Assembly: GCF_023205095.1 (NCBI RefSeq)
Contig: NZ_CP046242.1
Coordinates: 2,407,001-2,471,000 of the forward strand
DNA length: 64,000 nt
From: Bizionia sp. M204
GTDB lineage: Bacteria > Bacteroidota > Bacteroidia > Flavobacteriales > Flavobacteriaceae
Direction of reading: 5' to 3'
The translations under genes and the position numbers were made by a program. This document shows positions 24,749-33,670 of the stretch, in pieces (within the stretch, counting starts at the first letter, position 1; each line of letters opens with the position of its first letter). The notes beneath the pieces are model-generated. The model saw only the letters and a list, made by a program, of their open reading frames with translations. It was not told the DNA's origin and did no database searches.

Positions 24749-25140
24749 CTATTCTTTGTTGTTAAATTGCCTGCCTGCCGTGTGGAAGGTTTATGGTTTG
24801 TAGATAAGCTGAACTAAAACCAGTTCAAAACACCTAAAAAAATTATGACTTTGTTGGAAAAAATGAGACCATAAAATTACGTAGAATTAATGCTTTTTTA
24901 AAATGAAGTTATAAACAATTTTGTGTTGAAATTTATAACCTGCAGATATTATAAAAACGAAGTGCACTTGCGGTTAATTGGAAATATTTCGCCTATTTGA
25001 ACTCCAAAACACATCAATATTCATTAAATACTGACTTCAACCTAAACAAAAAGCGCAACCGTTTCCAATTGCGCTTTCCGAATCAATTACAATTTACATT
25101 TAATTAAGTTGTAGTTGATTACTTATAATTATGATTTCGA
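24749..25140. other. intergenic region upstream of dnaE
   Basis: 392 nt with no plausible ORF. Contains a short inverted repeat GAACT-N6-AGTTC at 24811-24826, near the expected dnaE promoter, and the terminator of the four-helix-bundle gene (25051-25076). Nothing else stands out. Confidence 0.5.
25051..25076 (-). terminator. terminator of the DUF2383 gene
   Basis: AAGCGCAA at 25051-25058 pairs with TTGCGCTT at 25069-25076; the minus strand continues with TTTTGTTT. Confidence 0.6.
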
Positions 25141-25593
25141 TTAGGATACTAATTCTTCATGAACTTTTTCCGTGTTTATGGCACTTTGAATCGCATTTTT
25201 ATGCTTGATTAACAAGGAGTCTATGCTTGGTGGTAAGGTTCGGTCTTTCAGAATCTCTTTATATTCTTCTAAACTTGCTTTTTCACCACGAATAGCCTCT
25301 TCTAAAATGGCTTCCGCATCATTGGTTGTAAACGTTGATTTCAAGGACATCCAATTTCTGTGCATGGTACCTTTAAAACTTCCTGAATCTTCTGGAATTT
25401 CTCCATATTGAAGGATTTCCGTTCGAAGTTCTTTAGCAAATTGGCTACGCTCGGTAGCTCTTCGCTTGAAAAACATTTTTATCTCTGGGTTATCCACGTT
25501 GTTCATGGCGTTAATGTACCCCTTTTCGGCATCATAATTTTTTACTAATAATTCGTTTAATTTGTTTGAAATTTCTTCTGTGAACTTCATCAT
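25141..25593 (-). CDS. PA2169-type four-helix-bundle protein (DUF2383)
   Basis: 150 residues, all-helical, without signal peptide. It shows the DUF2383/ferritin-like pattern: an N-terminal helix with LVKNYDAEKGYINAMNNV, then KMFFKRRATERSQFAKELR, then EAILEEAIRGEKASLEEYKE and a C-terminal helix HKNAIQSAINTEKVHEEL. Proteins of this type are often induced in stress or stationary phase; the function is unknown. ATGATG gives two adjacent start codons; I keep the first. Confidence 0.85.
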   Translation of the reverse strand: MMKFTEEISNKLNELLVKNYDAEKGYINAMNNVDNPEIKMFFKRRATERSQFAKELRTEILQYGEIPEDSGSFKGTMHRNWMSLKSTFTTNDAEAILEEAIRGEKASLEEYKEILKDRTLPPSIDSLLIKHKNAIQSAINTEKVHEELVS

Positions 25594-25730
25594 AATATCG
25601 CTTTCATTTAAATTTCAATAGGTTTTTTAAAGATGCGTATTGTTTCACATCTATTTTAATATAAGGGATATAAGGGCTGAAGTCAAGTATATAGCCATAA
25701 ACCTTTAAAACATTGGCTCTTTTTAACAAA

Positions 25731-25754
25731 AAACGCGACTAAATAGCCGCGTTT
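25731..25754 (-). terminator. terminator of the acidic-repeat lipoprotein gene
   Basis: AAACGCG and CGCGTTT arms (25731-25737 and 25748-25754) lie 25 nt past the lipoprotein stop; the minus strand continues with a run of T. Confidence 0.6.
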
Positions 25755-25778
25755 GTTAATTTTTTTATGAGAATCACC

Positions 25779-26891
25779 TTACATATCATCTAAATAGTCT
25801 GGAATAGTATCGCCATCCGTGTCATCATTGGTTACATCGCCATCACCGTTGGCGTCTTCATTTATGGTAAGAATCCCGTCTCCATCATCATCGTTATCTA
25901 AATAATTTGGAATAGTATCACCATCCGTATCATCATCTCTTACATCGCCATTTCCATTAACATCCTCAAGAATGGTGTTTAAAGAATCGCCATCGTCATC
26001 ATTATCTAGGAAATTTGGAATCATATCACCATCGGTATCATCATCTCGCAAATCGCCATTATCATTAACATCTTCATTCACGGTTAACAGGGAGTCGCCA
26101 TCGTCATCATCATCCAAATAGTTAGGAAGCGCATCACCATCTGTATTATCATTTGTTAGATCTCCATCACCATTTTCATCCTCATTTACAGACAGAATGC
26201 CATCACCATCGTCATCATTACAAATTAAGGTATCTATTTCTGCTTGTATTAAACCGTCAGCATCTATACAGGCATTTTGCTGATTGATTAAGGCTTGCTT
26301 ATAGGCATTACAATTTGCTGAATAATCATCTGAAGTGGTTGGTGTATTTACATATAATTCTTTAGCAATTGCAGATTGTGCAATCGCATCATCACAAGAC
26401 ATGATACTAGTACCAGATCCTATTGGAAGCGGCAAATCGAAAAATACCCCTTCACTAAAATTAACTGTTTTTAATCCAGAATTGGAATAGGCATTAAAAT
26501 AAAACTCACCTGACACGGTATTATTTGCTGCATCATAACGTGAAATAGTAATTAACCCATCAGGAGGATACACACTAAAATCTGGATCCGGTTCATTATT
26601 TGTGGAATACGCTACATCTTCTACATCTATGAATTCGGCATAGCTTGAATTACCAACGCCAAGCGGATAATTTCCAATAGCCAAGTCTGCAACATTTAGG
26701 GTAATGGATTCAAAATTATCACCACCAGTAATAACGAGTTTTCCGGCATCATTAAAGCTAGCGTTGTAAAACAAGGCCTTCCAACGCTCACCATCTTTTT
26801 TACCTTGTAACGCCGGTGTATTAAATTCAATTTCATCACCACAGCTAAAAACCGTTATAAATGCTAGGGCTAAAACAAATAATTTTTTCAT
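25779..26891 (-). CDS. lipoprotein with four acidic Ca-binding-type repeats
   Basis: 370 residues. Lipoprotein signal peptide (1-17, ITVFSC with Cys17), then a beta-rich domain (about 28-165) like the DUF6252 proteins of flavobacteria, with the opening [13 protein letters not shown]. Residues 225-368 are four tandem 36-residue units of the form DDDGDxxLTxNEDxNGDGDL...DTDGDxIPNYLD. These DxDxDGD motifs are those of thrombospondin type 3-like Ca2+ sites. The protein probably sits on the outer membrane with a calcium-rigidified stalk. Substrate or partner unknown. Confidence 0.85.
   Translation of the reverse strand: MKKLFVLALAFITVFSCGDEIEFNTPALQGKKDGERWKALFYNASFNDAGKLVITGGDNFESITLNVADLAIGNYPLGVGNSSYAEFIDVEDVAYSTNNEPDPDFSVYPPDGLITISRYDAANNTVSGEFYFNAYSNSGLKTVNFSEGVFFDLPLPIGSGTSIMSCDDAIAQSAIAKELYVNTPTTSDDYSANCNAYKQALINQQNACIDADGLIQAEIDTLICNDDDGDGILSVNEDENGDGDLTNDNTDGDALPNYLDDDDDGDSLLTVNEDVNDNGDLRDDDTDGDMIPNFLDNDDDGDSLNTILEDVNGNGDVRDDDTDGDTIPNYLDNDDDGDGILTINEDANGDGDVTNDDTDGDTIPDYLDDM
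25788..26219 (-). repeat. four tandem 108-bp coding repeats
   Basis: Four in-frame 108-bp units encode the 36-residue acidic modules of the lipoprotein. They are diverged at the nucleotide level but align without gaps, so they arose by duplication. Confidence 0.8.
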
Positions 26892-26923
26892 GATTTTATG
26901 TTTATTGTACTAAAATGAGAACT

Positions 26924-26931
26924 CAAAAATA
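26924..26931 (-). promoter_or_regulatory. -7 element (TATTTTTG) for the acidic-repeat lipoprotein
   Basis: TATTTTTG on the minus strand, 32 nt before the ATG, matches TAnnTTTG. Confidence 0.4.
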
Positions 26932-26990
26932 GAATAAAAATTATAAGAAATAGAATTTTACATAACTATTTAAATTTCAAAAAAATATAG

Positions 26991-26998
26991 TATATTTG
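26991..26998 (+). promoter_or_regulatory. -7 element (TATATTTG) for rpsP
   Basis: TATATTTGC lies 46 nt upstream of the rpsP ATG; it matches the Bacteroidota -7 consensus. The -33 side is A/T-rich without a perfect TTTG. Confidence 0.55.
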
Positions 26999-27015
26999 CA
27001 CCCTTATTAATAATC

Positions 27016-27030
27016 GAGGTCGCGAACCTC
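27016..27030 (+). promoter_or_regulatory. hairpin in the rpsP leader
   Basis: GAGGT-CGCGA-ACCTC forms a compact 5-bp stem in the 5' leader of rpsP, 15 nt before the start codon. It may slow translation or bind S16; this is a guess from position. Confidence 0.35.
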
Positions 27031-27044
27031 ACTAATTAATTTTT

Positions 27045-27569
27045 ATGTCAGTTAAAATTAGATTACAAAGACACGGTAAAAAAGGAAAGCCTTATTACTG
27101 GATCGTAGCAGCCGATGCACGAGCAAAAAGAGATGGTAAATACCTAGAGAAATTAGGTTTTTATAATCCAAACACCAACCCAGCAACTATTGAATTAAAC
27201 ATTGATGGTGCCGTTACATGGTTACAGAATGGTGCACAACCAACTGAAACTGCTAAAGGTATTTTATCTTACAAAGGTGCTATGTTGAAAAATCACCTTG
27301 CAGGTGGTGTTAGAAAAGGCGCTTTAACAGAAGAGCAAGCTGAAGCTAAATTTACGGCTTGGTTAGAAGAAAAAGCTAGTAAGGTAGAAGCTAAATCGCA
27401 AGGTTTAACTGCTGCTCAAGCTGAAGCAAAAGCAAAAGCATTAGAGGCTGAAAAAGCAACTAATGAAGCGCGTATTGCTGCCAACACACCAGTAGTAGAA
27501 GAGGTTGCTGAAGAAGCAACTGAAGATGCGCCTGTTGCTGAAGCAGATGCTTCAAAAGAAGAAGAATAA
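27045..27569 (+). CDS. rpsP: 30S ribosomal protein S16
   Basis: 174 residues. The first 85 residues are S16 (MSVKIRLQRHGKKGKPYYWI, then DARAKRDGKYLEKLGFYNP), which stabilises the 5' domain of 16S rRNA. The remaining half is an Ala/Glu/Lys-rich tail that makes it about twice the length of E. coli S16; such tails are usual in Bacteroidota. It is followed by a strong terminator and then rimM, the conserved neighbour that matures the 30S subunit. Confidence 0.97.
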   Translation: MSVKIRLQRHGKKGKPYYWIVAADARAKRDGKYLEKLGFYNPNTNPATIELNIDGAVTWLQNGAQPTETAKGILSYKGAMLKNHLAGGVRKGALTEEQAEAKFTAWLEEKASKVEAKSQGLTAAQAEAKAKALEAEKATNEARIAANTPVVEEVAEEATEDAPVAEADASKEEE

Positions 27570-27593
27570 AAAACAAAATTTTTTATACTTTTG

Positions 27594-27618
27594 AACCCAG
27601 ACTTTATAAGTCTGGGTT
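27594..27618 (+). terminator. terminator/attenuator between rpsP and rimM
   Basis: AACCCAGACTT and AAGTCTGGGTT form an 11-bp perfect stem with loop TAT followed by six T. A TACTTTTG promoter-like element at 27586-27593 abuts it, so rimM may have its own transcription. Confidence 0.75.
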
Positions 27619-27697
27619 TTTTATTACATCCATTTTATTAGAGTTTTGTGAGACTACCTCCCGACAACCATCGGAATCCAAGGGCAACACCATAAAT

Positions 27698-28225
27698 ATG
27701 AAAAAAGAAGATTGTTTTTATTTAGGAAAAATAGTATCGAAATATAGTTTTAAAGGTGAACTACTTATAAAATTAGATACGGATGAACCTGATTTATATG
27801 AAAATCTAGACGCGATGTTTGTGGATTTACGTAATAATTTGGTGCCCTTTTTTATTGAATCTTCCCAACTCCATAAATCTGATTTACTGCGCGTGCGTTT
27901 TGAGGATGTGGACACAGAAGCCGATGCCGACTCCCTCATAAAATGCGATATTTATTTACCATTAGATCTATTACCAAAATTAGAAGGCGATAAATTTTAC
28001 TACCATGAAATCATTGGATTTCAAGTAAGAGATGTAAATTTTGGAACCGTTGGAATTGTAACATCTGTAAATGACACAACTGCACAAGCACTTTTTGAAA
28101 TTGATAAAGATGGTACTGAAATTTTAATTCCTATGAATGATGCTTTTATTGTAAAGGTAGATAAAGCTAATAAAGAAATTATATTAGATACGCCAGAAGG
28201 TTTAATTGATTTGTATTTAGATTAA
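27698..28225 (+). CDS. rimM: ribosome maturation factor RimM
   Basis: 175 residues, normal length. N-terminal barrel begins CFYLGKIVSKYSFKGELLIK; the second PRC-like barrel contains YHEIIGFQVRDVNFGTVGIV and ends IPMNDAFIVKVD. RimM helps assemble the 30S head and binds S19; its gene is classically next to rpsP, as here. Its 3' end overlaps the convergent histidine-kinase fragment by 4 nt. Confidence 0.95.
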   Translation: MKKEDCFYLGKIVSKYSFKGELLIKLDTDEPDLYENLDAMFVDLRNNLVPFFIESSQLHKSDLLRVRFEDVDTEADADSLIKCDIYLPLDLLPKLEGDKFYYHEIIGFQVRDVNFGTVGIVTSVNDTTAQALFEIDKDGTEILIPMNDAFIVKVDKANKEIILDTPEGLIDLYLD

Positions 28226-28647
28226 ATATCCAATCGTTTTAAATTAAAGCTAAAAATACAACCACCATCTTTTGGCGATGTTACTTTTATATTGCCACCT
28301 AAACCCTCAACAAGCTTCTTTACAGTAGCCAAACCAATCCCGGTACCTTTATTTTTGTATTTATCCACACCATAAACTGAAAATAAATCGAAAACAGCTA
28401 TTTCCTCGCCTAATGGAATACCAGGTCCGTTATCTTTAACCTCAAACATATAATCCGTTTCATTTTTTGAAAAAGAAACATCTATCCGTGTCTGCTGCTT
28501 ATCATTATACTTAACAGCATTGGAAATTAAATTTATTAATATTTGTGATAAAGCAGATTTATTTACAGTAATATCCCCAATATTTTTCGTGTAATTAAAT
28601 ACAATCTCTTCAGAATCTATTTGACAAAGGTTTTTTATATGCTTCAT
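28222..28647 (-). pseudogene. C-terminal fragment of frameshifted GAF histidine kinase (HATPase domain)
   Basis: 141 residues from the first in-frame ATG: a complete HATPase_c domain with N box LINLISNAVKYND, G1 DNGPGI and G2 GTGIGLATVKKLVEGLGG. It cannot be a free-standing kinase because it lacks the dimerisation and phospho-acceptor domain. The reading frame stays open upstream to 28686 (SEQLNFEAFMKH), which is the expected continuation of the fragment encoded at 28655-29431. The two are one kinase gene split by a one-base frame change. Confidence 0.8.
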
Positions 28648-28654
28648 AAACGCC

Positions 28655-29431
28655 TCAAAATTTAATTGTTCTGAACCACTCCTTCCCTAATTCAGAATAA
28701 CTATAAAACATTAATAAACCATCAATATAATCTCTTAATGAGCTTGAAGAATCCTTTAGCAACTGCAAATACTCAAGAGATTCCGGAGAGGCGTACTTTT
28801 CAAAATCGGACTCCACCAAACCGATTAAAGAGGTCATATTTGCCAAGGGCGACTTTAAATCATGACTAAGAACATTAGCAAATTTCTTAAGGTTTTCATT
28901 ACGTAACAGCAACTCTTCCTTCAGTTTTTCTAATTTTAAATTCACTAACTGCTGTTCAAACAAACGCATGACCTGACTAGCCAAAACCTTTAAGGTCATT
29001 ATTTGTTTTTCATTTAGTGTTTTAGGCTCTGTATCAAAAACACAAAGGGTTCCTAATCTATAACCTTCTTGATTGACTAAAGTAACACCCGCATAAAAAA
29101 CGGCATTTTGATTTGTAACTAAAGGATTATCTTTAAACCGAATATCCTTGCGCGCATCTTCTATGATTGTAATTGGATGGTCAGAAATAATTGCATGACC
29201 ACAAAATGAAATATCTCTAGGCGATTCCGTAAGTGGAAAGCCATGAGCAGATTTGAAAAAATTTCGATCGTTATCTAATAGTGTAATTAAAGAAATAGGT
29301 GCATCCGTTATAAACGATGCTAAAGCGGTAATTTCATCATAACTTGCTTCAGGTAGCGTATCTAATAAATTATACTGCTCTACAGCACGTTGTCTTTGCT
29401 TTTCATTATCTGGGAAAGTTGGGGCTATCAT
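28655..29431 (-). pseudogene. N-terminal fragment of frameshifted GAF histidine kinase (GAF + HisKA)
   Basis: 258 residues: a GAF domain (about 25-160, with DISFCGHAI and LVNQEGYRLGTLCVFD) and a HisKA domain with phospho-acceptor H190 in LSHDLKSPL. Translation then runs into WFRTIKF and a stop. Skipping one base between 28658 and 28686 joins it to the HATPase fragment and gives a normal kinase of about 400 residues. It could be an inactivating mutation, a sequencing error, or much less likely a programmed shift. The gene is divergent from the TrmN6-like gene. Confidence 0.8.
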
Positions 29432-29525
29432 AAGTAAATATATTCAAGGGTAAATTTACAGCATTAAAATCTGCTTATTTTCCCAATTAAGAATATTTTA
29501 GCAAATGAAACTATAATTCATTCTT

Positions 29526-30236
29526 ATGTCCAATTTTAAATTTAAAGAATTCACCATAAACCAAGACCGTTGCGCCATGAAAATCGGTACGGATGCGGTG
29601 TTACTGGGCGCTTGGACTTCTATTAAACACCATCCGTTCTCTATTCTAGATATTGGAGCAGGAACAGGTGTGTTAGCATTAATGCTAGCGCAAAGGAGTG
29701 CCGCAGAAGTTATAGATGCACTTGAAATTGATGATAACGCTTATGAGCAATGTGTAGATAATTTTGAACACTCTGTATGGGCAGACAGACTCTTTTGTTA
29801 CCACGCTTCTCTAGAGGAATTTGTTGAAGAAATTGACGATCAATATGACCTCATCATTTCTAATCCGCCTTTCTATTCCGAAGATTTTAAAACAGATAAC
29901 CATCAGCGTGATACAGCCAGATTTCAAGATGCCATGCCATTTAATCATCTTTTAGCTAGTGTTTCCAAATTGCTTTCAGCAGCAGGTGAGTTTTCAGTGG
30001 TTATTCCTTTTCAAGAAGAAGGCAACTTTATTAGTTTAGCAGCAAATTTTAAATTGTTTCCAAACCGGTTAACACAGGTTCAAGGAAATCCCGACGCCGA
30101 AATTAAACGCAGTTTAATTAGTTTTACACGGACAGAAGTACCGATAGAAAAAACCAATCTTATCATTGAAACCGGAAGACATCAGTACACAGATGCTTAT
30201 GTAACACTTACTAAAGATTTTTATCTGAAAATGTAA
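29526..30236 (+). CDS. tRNA1(Val) A37 N6-methyltransferase (TrmN6-like)
   Basis: 236 residues, class I Rossmann methyltransferase. SAM-binding LDIGAGTGVLALMLAQR (about 41-57) and the N6-adenine catalytic motif SNPPFY (about 116-121) are present, with the family opening FKEFTINQDRCAMKIGTDAV. It is expected to methylate A37 of tRNA-Val. The gene is single, between the broken kinase and the AI-2E-type transporter. Confidence 0.9.
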   Translation: MSNFKFKEFTINQDRCAMKIGTDAVLLGAWTSIKHHPFSILDIGAGTGVLALMLAQRSAAEVIDALEIDDNAYEQCVDNFEHSVWADRLFCYHASLEEFVEEIDDQYDLIISNPPFYSEDFKTDNHQRDTARFQDAMPFNHLLASVSKLLSAAGEFSVVIPFQEEGNFISLAANFKLFPNRLTQVQGNPDAEIKRSLISFTRTEVPIEKTNLIIETGRHQYTDAYVTLTKDFYLKM

Positions 30237-30311
30237 ATTTTGGATATTTTGCCATGTTTGCCAATTTTTACCGTAGTTTTATGGAGTTAAACACTATAAT
30301 TCCTTCCAATT

Positions 30312-31343
30312 TTGAGCACACCTAAAATAGAAATTTCAGCATTAAATCAAATAAAGACACTTTTACTATTTGGTGGCACTTTGACCTTGTTGTATTTTGG
30401 ACAAAGTCTAATTATGCCCTTATTAGTGGCTGCTATCATTGCTATTTTACTTGATATTCCAGTAAAAAAATTTAAAAGCTGGGGGTTACCAAATTGGTTG
30501 GCTATAACGATAGCCATTTTGCTAATGCTTGCCGTATTTTCATTACTCTTTTGGCTTATAAGCTCTCAAATAAATAATATGGCTGAAGATTGGCCAACTA
30601 TGAAGGAAAAAGCCACAGAAAAACTGAATGTTTTCTCACAATGGACAAATGAGCAATTAAATTGGAATTATAAAGATTATATAGATAACAATAAAAAATT
30701 GGTTCAAAAAGCTGAAGGCTTGGCTAGTGCATTCCTATCATCCTTAATGAGTTTACTCTCCCAATCTCTTATAATTTTTGTTTATATCATTCTGTTTCTA
30801 ATGCAAAAGAAACAATTTATAAATTTTTTCAAAAAGCTATCTTCTAATGATAAAGCTATGAGTTCCCTTTTAGTGAATTCAGCAAAAATCACAAAAAACT
30901 ATTTTGTTGGAAAGGGTAAAATTATGTTATTCCTTTTCGGCATCTACTATATTGGGTTTCTAATAGGATCTGTTCCTTACGCTTTATTTTTAGCGCTTTT
31001 TGCCGCATTATTTTCCATTGTACCTTATGTTGGAAATGTAATTGGTGGTGGTGTTGCGGTTATTCTTTCCTATTTATATGCAGGATCCACACCAGCACTT
31101 ATAGTTATTGGTGTGGTTTCAGCAGCGCAATTAATTGAAAATTACGTGTTGACACCTTGGGTTATAGGAGACGAAATTAATTTAAATCCTTTTATAACCA
31201 TATTTGGAATTATTTTATTCTCAACCCTTTGGGGTGTTGTTGGTGCCGTAATTTCTTTGCCTTTAATTGCTGTATTGAAAGTTGTTTTTGACCACACCAA
31301 AGGCATGGAGCCCTATGCCTATTTATTGAAGAAAGAAAAATGA
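30312..31343 (+). CDS. AI-2E family transporter
   Basis: 343 residues with about eight hydrophobic segments. N-terminal TM pair LLLFGGTLTLLYFGQSLIMP and LVAAIIAILLDIPVKKF; C-terminal conserved block SIVPYVGNVIGGG, then PTPALIV-like region (STPALIVIGVV), LIENYVLTPWVIGDEINLNPF. Family members have been linked to AI-2 export or Na+/H+ antiport; the substrate here is open. The start is TTG at 30312; the next ATG would delete the first membrane helix, so I keep the TTG. Confidence 0.85.
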   Translation: MSTPKIEISALNQIKTLLLFGGTLTLLYFGQSLIMPLLVAAIIAILLDIPVKKFKSWGLPNWLAITIAILLMLAVFSLLFWLISSQINNMAEDWPTMKEKATEKLNVFSQWTNEQLNWNYKDYIDNNKKLVQKAEGLASAFLSSLMSLLSQSLIIFVYIILFLMQKKQFINFFKKLSSNDKAMSSLLVNSAKITKNYFVGKGKIMLFLFGIYYIGFLIGSVPYALFLALFAALFSIVPYVGNVIGGGVAVILSYLYAGSTPALIVIGVVSAAQLIENYVLTPWVIGDEINLNPFITIFGIILFSTLWGVVGAVISLPLIAVLKVVFDHTKGMEPYAYLLKKEK

Positions 31344-31422
31344 TTTTTTCTAGTTTTATATTGCAATGGAATAGGAGATACATACGCCCATTTTTAACGC
31401 TGAAAAAAAGATTATTAAATTG

Positions 31423-31450
31423 TTGACTGAAAACGTTTTCATTATCTTTG
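31423..31450 (+). promoter_or_regulatory. promoter of the acyl-CoA dehydrogenase gene
   Basis: TTG at 31423-31425 and TATCTTTG at 31443-31450 are 17 nt apart, a good Bacteroidota promoter, with transcription expected to begin about 20 nt before the ATG at 31478. Confidence 0.6.
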
Positions 31451-31477
31451 CTAGACATTTATAACAAAACAATTAAT

Positions 31478-32656
31478 ATGAAGCCAGATTTATTTGAAGC
31501 TCCTGATTATTATAACTTGGATGAGCTTTTAACAGAAGAACATAAATTAGTACGTGATGCTGCTAGAGAATGGGTGAAGCGCGATGTATCTCCAATTATT
31601 GAAGAAGCTGCACAAAATGCAGAATTTCCTAAATCTATTATTGGAGGACTAGCAGAGATTGGTGCTTTTGGCCCGTATATTCCAGAAGAATATGGTGGCG
31701 CAGGATTGGATCAAATATCTTATGGCTTAATCATGCAGGAAATTGAACGTGGTGATTCTGGGGTTAGAAGTACAGCTTCGGTTCAATCGTCTTTAGTTAT
31801 GTACCCAATTTGGAAATATGGTAATGAGGCACAACGCAACAAATATTTACCAAAATTAGCATCTGGTGAATGGATTGGTTCTTTTGGATTAACGGAACCT
31901 GATCATGGATCTAATCCTGGCGGCATGACAACAAACTTTAAAGATATGGGTGACCACTATCTTTTAAATGGTGCAAAAATGTGGATTTCCAACGCACCAT
32001 TTTGTCAAATAGCTGTGGTTTGGGCTAAAAATGAAGAAGGCCGTATTCACGGATTAATTGTAGAACGCGGTATGGAAGGTTTTACAACACCTGAAACCCA
32101 TAATAAATGGTCGCTTCGTGCCTCTGCAACTGGCGAACTTATTTTTGATAATGTAAAAATTCCTAAAGAGAACCTATTACCAAACAAATCTGGATTAGGC
32201 GCTCCACTTGGCTGTCTAGACTCTGCACGTTTTGGTATTGCTTGGGGAGCTATTGGAGCAGCTATGGATTGTTATGATACCGCTTTACGTTACAGTAAAG
32301 AACGTATTCAATTTGGCAAACCCATTGGACAATTTCAATTGCAACAAAAAAAATTAGCAGAAATGATTACCGAAATCACCAAAGCACAATTATTAGCTTG
32401 GAGACTTGGTGTTATGCGTGAAAACGGAACCGCAACATCTGCACAAATATCTATGGCAAAACGTAATAATGTGGAGATGGCCATTAAAATTGCACGTGAA
32501 GCACGCCAAATGTTAGGTGGCATGGGAATTACGGGTGAATATTCTATTATGCGCCATTCCATGAACCTTGAAAGTGTTATTACTTATGAAGGCACGCATG
32601 ACATTCATTTACTCATTACAGGAATGGATGTTACAGGATTAAATGCTTTTAAATAA
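31478..32656 (+). CDS. acyl-CoA dehydrogenase (glutaryl-CoA dehydrogenase-like)
   Basis: 392 residues from ATG 31478 (MKPDLFEAPDYYNLDELL); the longer frame from a TTG 30 nt upstream overlaps the promoter and is rejected. Conserved FAD and substrate elements: FGPYIPEEYGGAGLD, FGLTEPDHGSNPGGM, KMWISNAPF, and the catalytic Glu in YEGTHDIHL. The wording TEPDHGSNPGGM and SLRASATGEL is that of glutaryl-CoA dehydrogenases, which convert glutaryl-CoA to crotonyl-CoA in lysine and tryptophan breakdown. Single gene with own promoter and terminator. Confidence 0.88.
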   Translation: MKPDLFEAPDYYNLDELLTEEHKLVRDAAREWVKRDVSPIIEEAAQNAEFPKSIIGGLAEIGAFGPYIPEEYGGAGLDQISYGLIMQEIERGDSGVRSTASVQSSLVMYPIWKYGNEAQRNKYLPKLASGEWIGSFGLTEPDHGSNPGGMTTNFKDMGDHYLLNGAKMWISNAPFCQIAVVWAKNEEGRIHGLIVERGMEGFTTPETHNKWSLRASATGELIFDNVKIPKENLLPNKSGLGAPLGCLDSARFGIAWGAIGAAMDCYDTALRYSKERIQFGKPIGQFQLQQKKLAEMITEITKAQLLAWRLGVMRENGTATSAQISMAKRNNVEMAIKIAREARQMLGGMGITGEYSIMRHSMNLESVITYEGTHDIHLLITGMDVTGLNAFK

Positions 32657-32713
32657 TTTAATATTGCGCTGCCTGAATGTTAATCGGGCGTGATTAATAT
32701 TTAAAATTTCAAG

Positions 32714-32743
32714 AAAATGCTTCTCATAGTTGGGAAGCATTTT
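32714..32743 (+). terminator. terminator of the acyl-CoA dehydrogenase gene
   Basis: AAAATGCTTC and GAAGCATTTT form a 10-bp stem with a 10-nt loop, followed by further T residues, 58 nt past the stop. Confidence 0.7.
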
Positions 32744-32770
32744 TTATGCATTTTTGTTTACATTTACGTT

Positions 32771-33670
32771 ATGATATCCAGCAAAAAACGTTTAGATAGA
32801 GCTTTACATGAGGCAAAAATCATCAAGTTTGATAATCGTTCTAAATTTGTACTATTTAGTGATTGTCACAGAGGCGACAATAGTTTTGCCGACGATTTCG
32901 CCAACAATCAAAACGCCTATTTCCATGCCTTAAAACACTATTATGCTGAAGGGTTCACTTATATTGAACTAGGTGATGGTGATGAGCTTTGGGAACACAG
33001 AACCTTCAAAACCATTTTTGAAGCGCATAAGCATGTGTATTTATTGCTCAAGGAATTCTACAAAAACAACCGATTGCATCTACTATATGGAAATCATGAC
33101 ATGGTTTACAAAGACCCTAATTATGTTAAAAAGCATTTATCCACTTATTTTGAACCCATAACCGGAAAGGCGGAACCTTTATTTCCTGATATTCAAATTA
33201 ATGAAGCTATTGTTTTAAAGCATGAAGAAACGCAACAAGAACTTTTTTTAACCCACGGTCATCAAGCTGATTGGTGGAATTATACGTTTTGGAAATGGAG
33301 CCGATTTTTGGTTCGTGTTCTATGGAAACCCTTAAATGTGATGGGAATATCAAACCCCACAAGTCCTGCAAAAAACCGTTTGGAATTGATGCGAATTGAA
33401 CGACTTATAAAAAACTGGATTACACAAAATAACAATCTGATTACCATTGTTGGGCATACCCACAGACCTCGATTTCCAGAACCAAAGGACATAGCTTTTT
33501 TTAATGATGGTTCTTGTGTTTTCCCTAGAAGTATTACTGGTATTGAAATTGAAAATGGCGAAATAGCGTTAATAAAATGGCAAATTGCAACAACGGATGA
33601 TGGCACATTACGAGTTGTACGTGTGCTACTAGAAGGACCACGAAAATTAACAGATTACCAAGCTAAATAG
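32771..33670 (+). CDS. calcineurin-like metallophosphoesterase
   Basis: 299 residues from the ATG at 32771 (MISSKKRLDRAL); the frame extends 18 codons upstream but through the terminator of the previous gene. Metal-binding motifs are complete: SDCHRGDN (about 33-40), GDGDELWE, YGNHDM, HGHQADW and GHTHRPRFP. It resembles UDP-2,3-diacylglucosamine hydrolase-like phosphoesterases but is longer; substrate uncertain. The 3' end overlaps the convergent YegP-like gene by 8 nt. Confidence 0.88.
   Translation: MISSKKRLDRALHEAKIIKFDNRSKFVLFSDCHRGDNSFADDFANNQNAYFHALKHYYAEGFTYIELGDGDELWEHRTFKTIFEAHKHVYLLLKEFYKNNRLHLLYGNHDMVYKDPNYVKKHLSTYFEPITGKAEPLFPDIQINEAIVLKHEETQQELFLTHGHQADWWNYTFWKWSRFLVRVLWKPLNVMGISNPTSPAKNRLELMRIERLIKNWITQNNNLITIVGHTHRPRFPEPKDIAFFNDGSCVFPRSITGIEIENGEIALIKWQIATTDDGTLRVVRVLLEGPRKLTDYQAK

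Noticed and set aside
25788-26219. Regularly spaced repeats, considered as a CRISPR array
   Set aside because: The repeats are in-frame, 108 nt long, without unique spacers, and encode acidic modules of a lipoprotein.
27045-27569. Double-length S16 considered as a fusion
   Set aside because: The second half is low-complexity Ala/Glu/Lys, the normal tail in this phylum, not a second domain.
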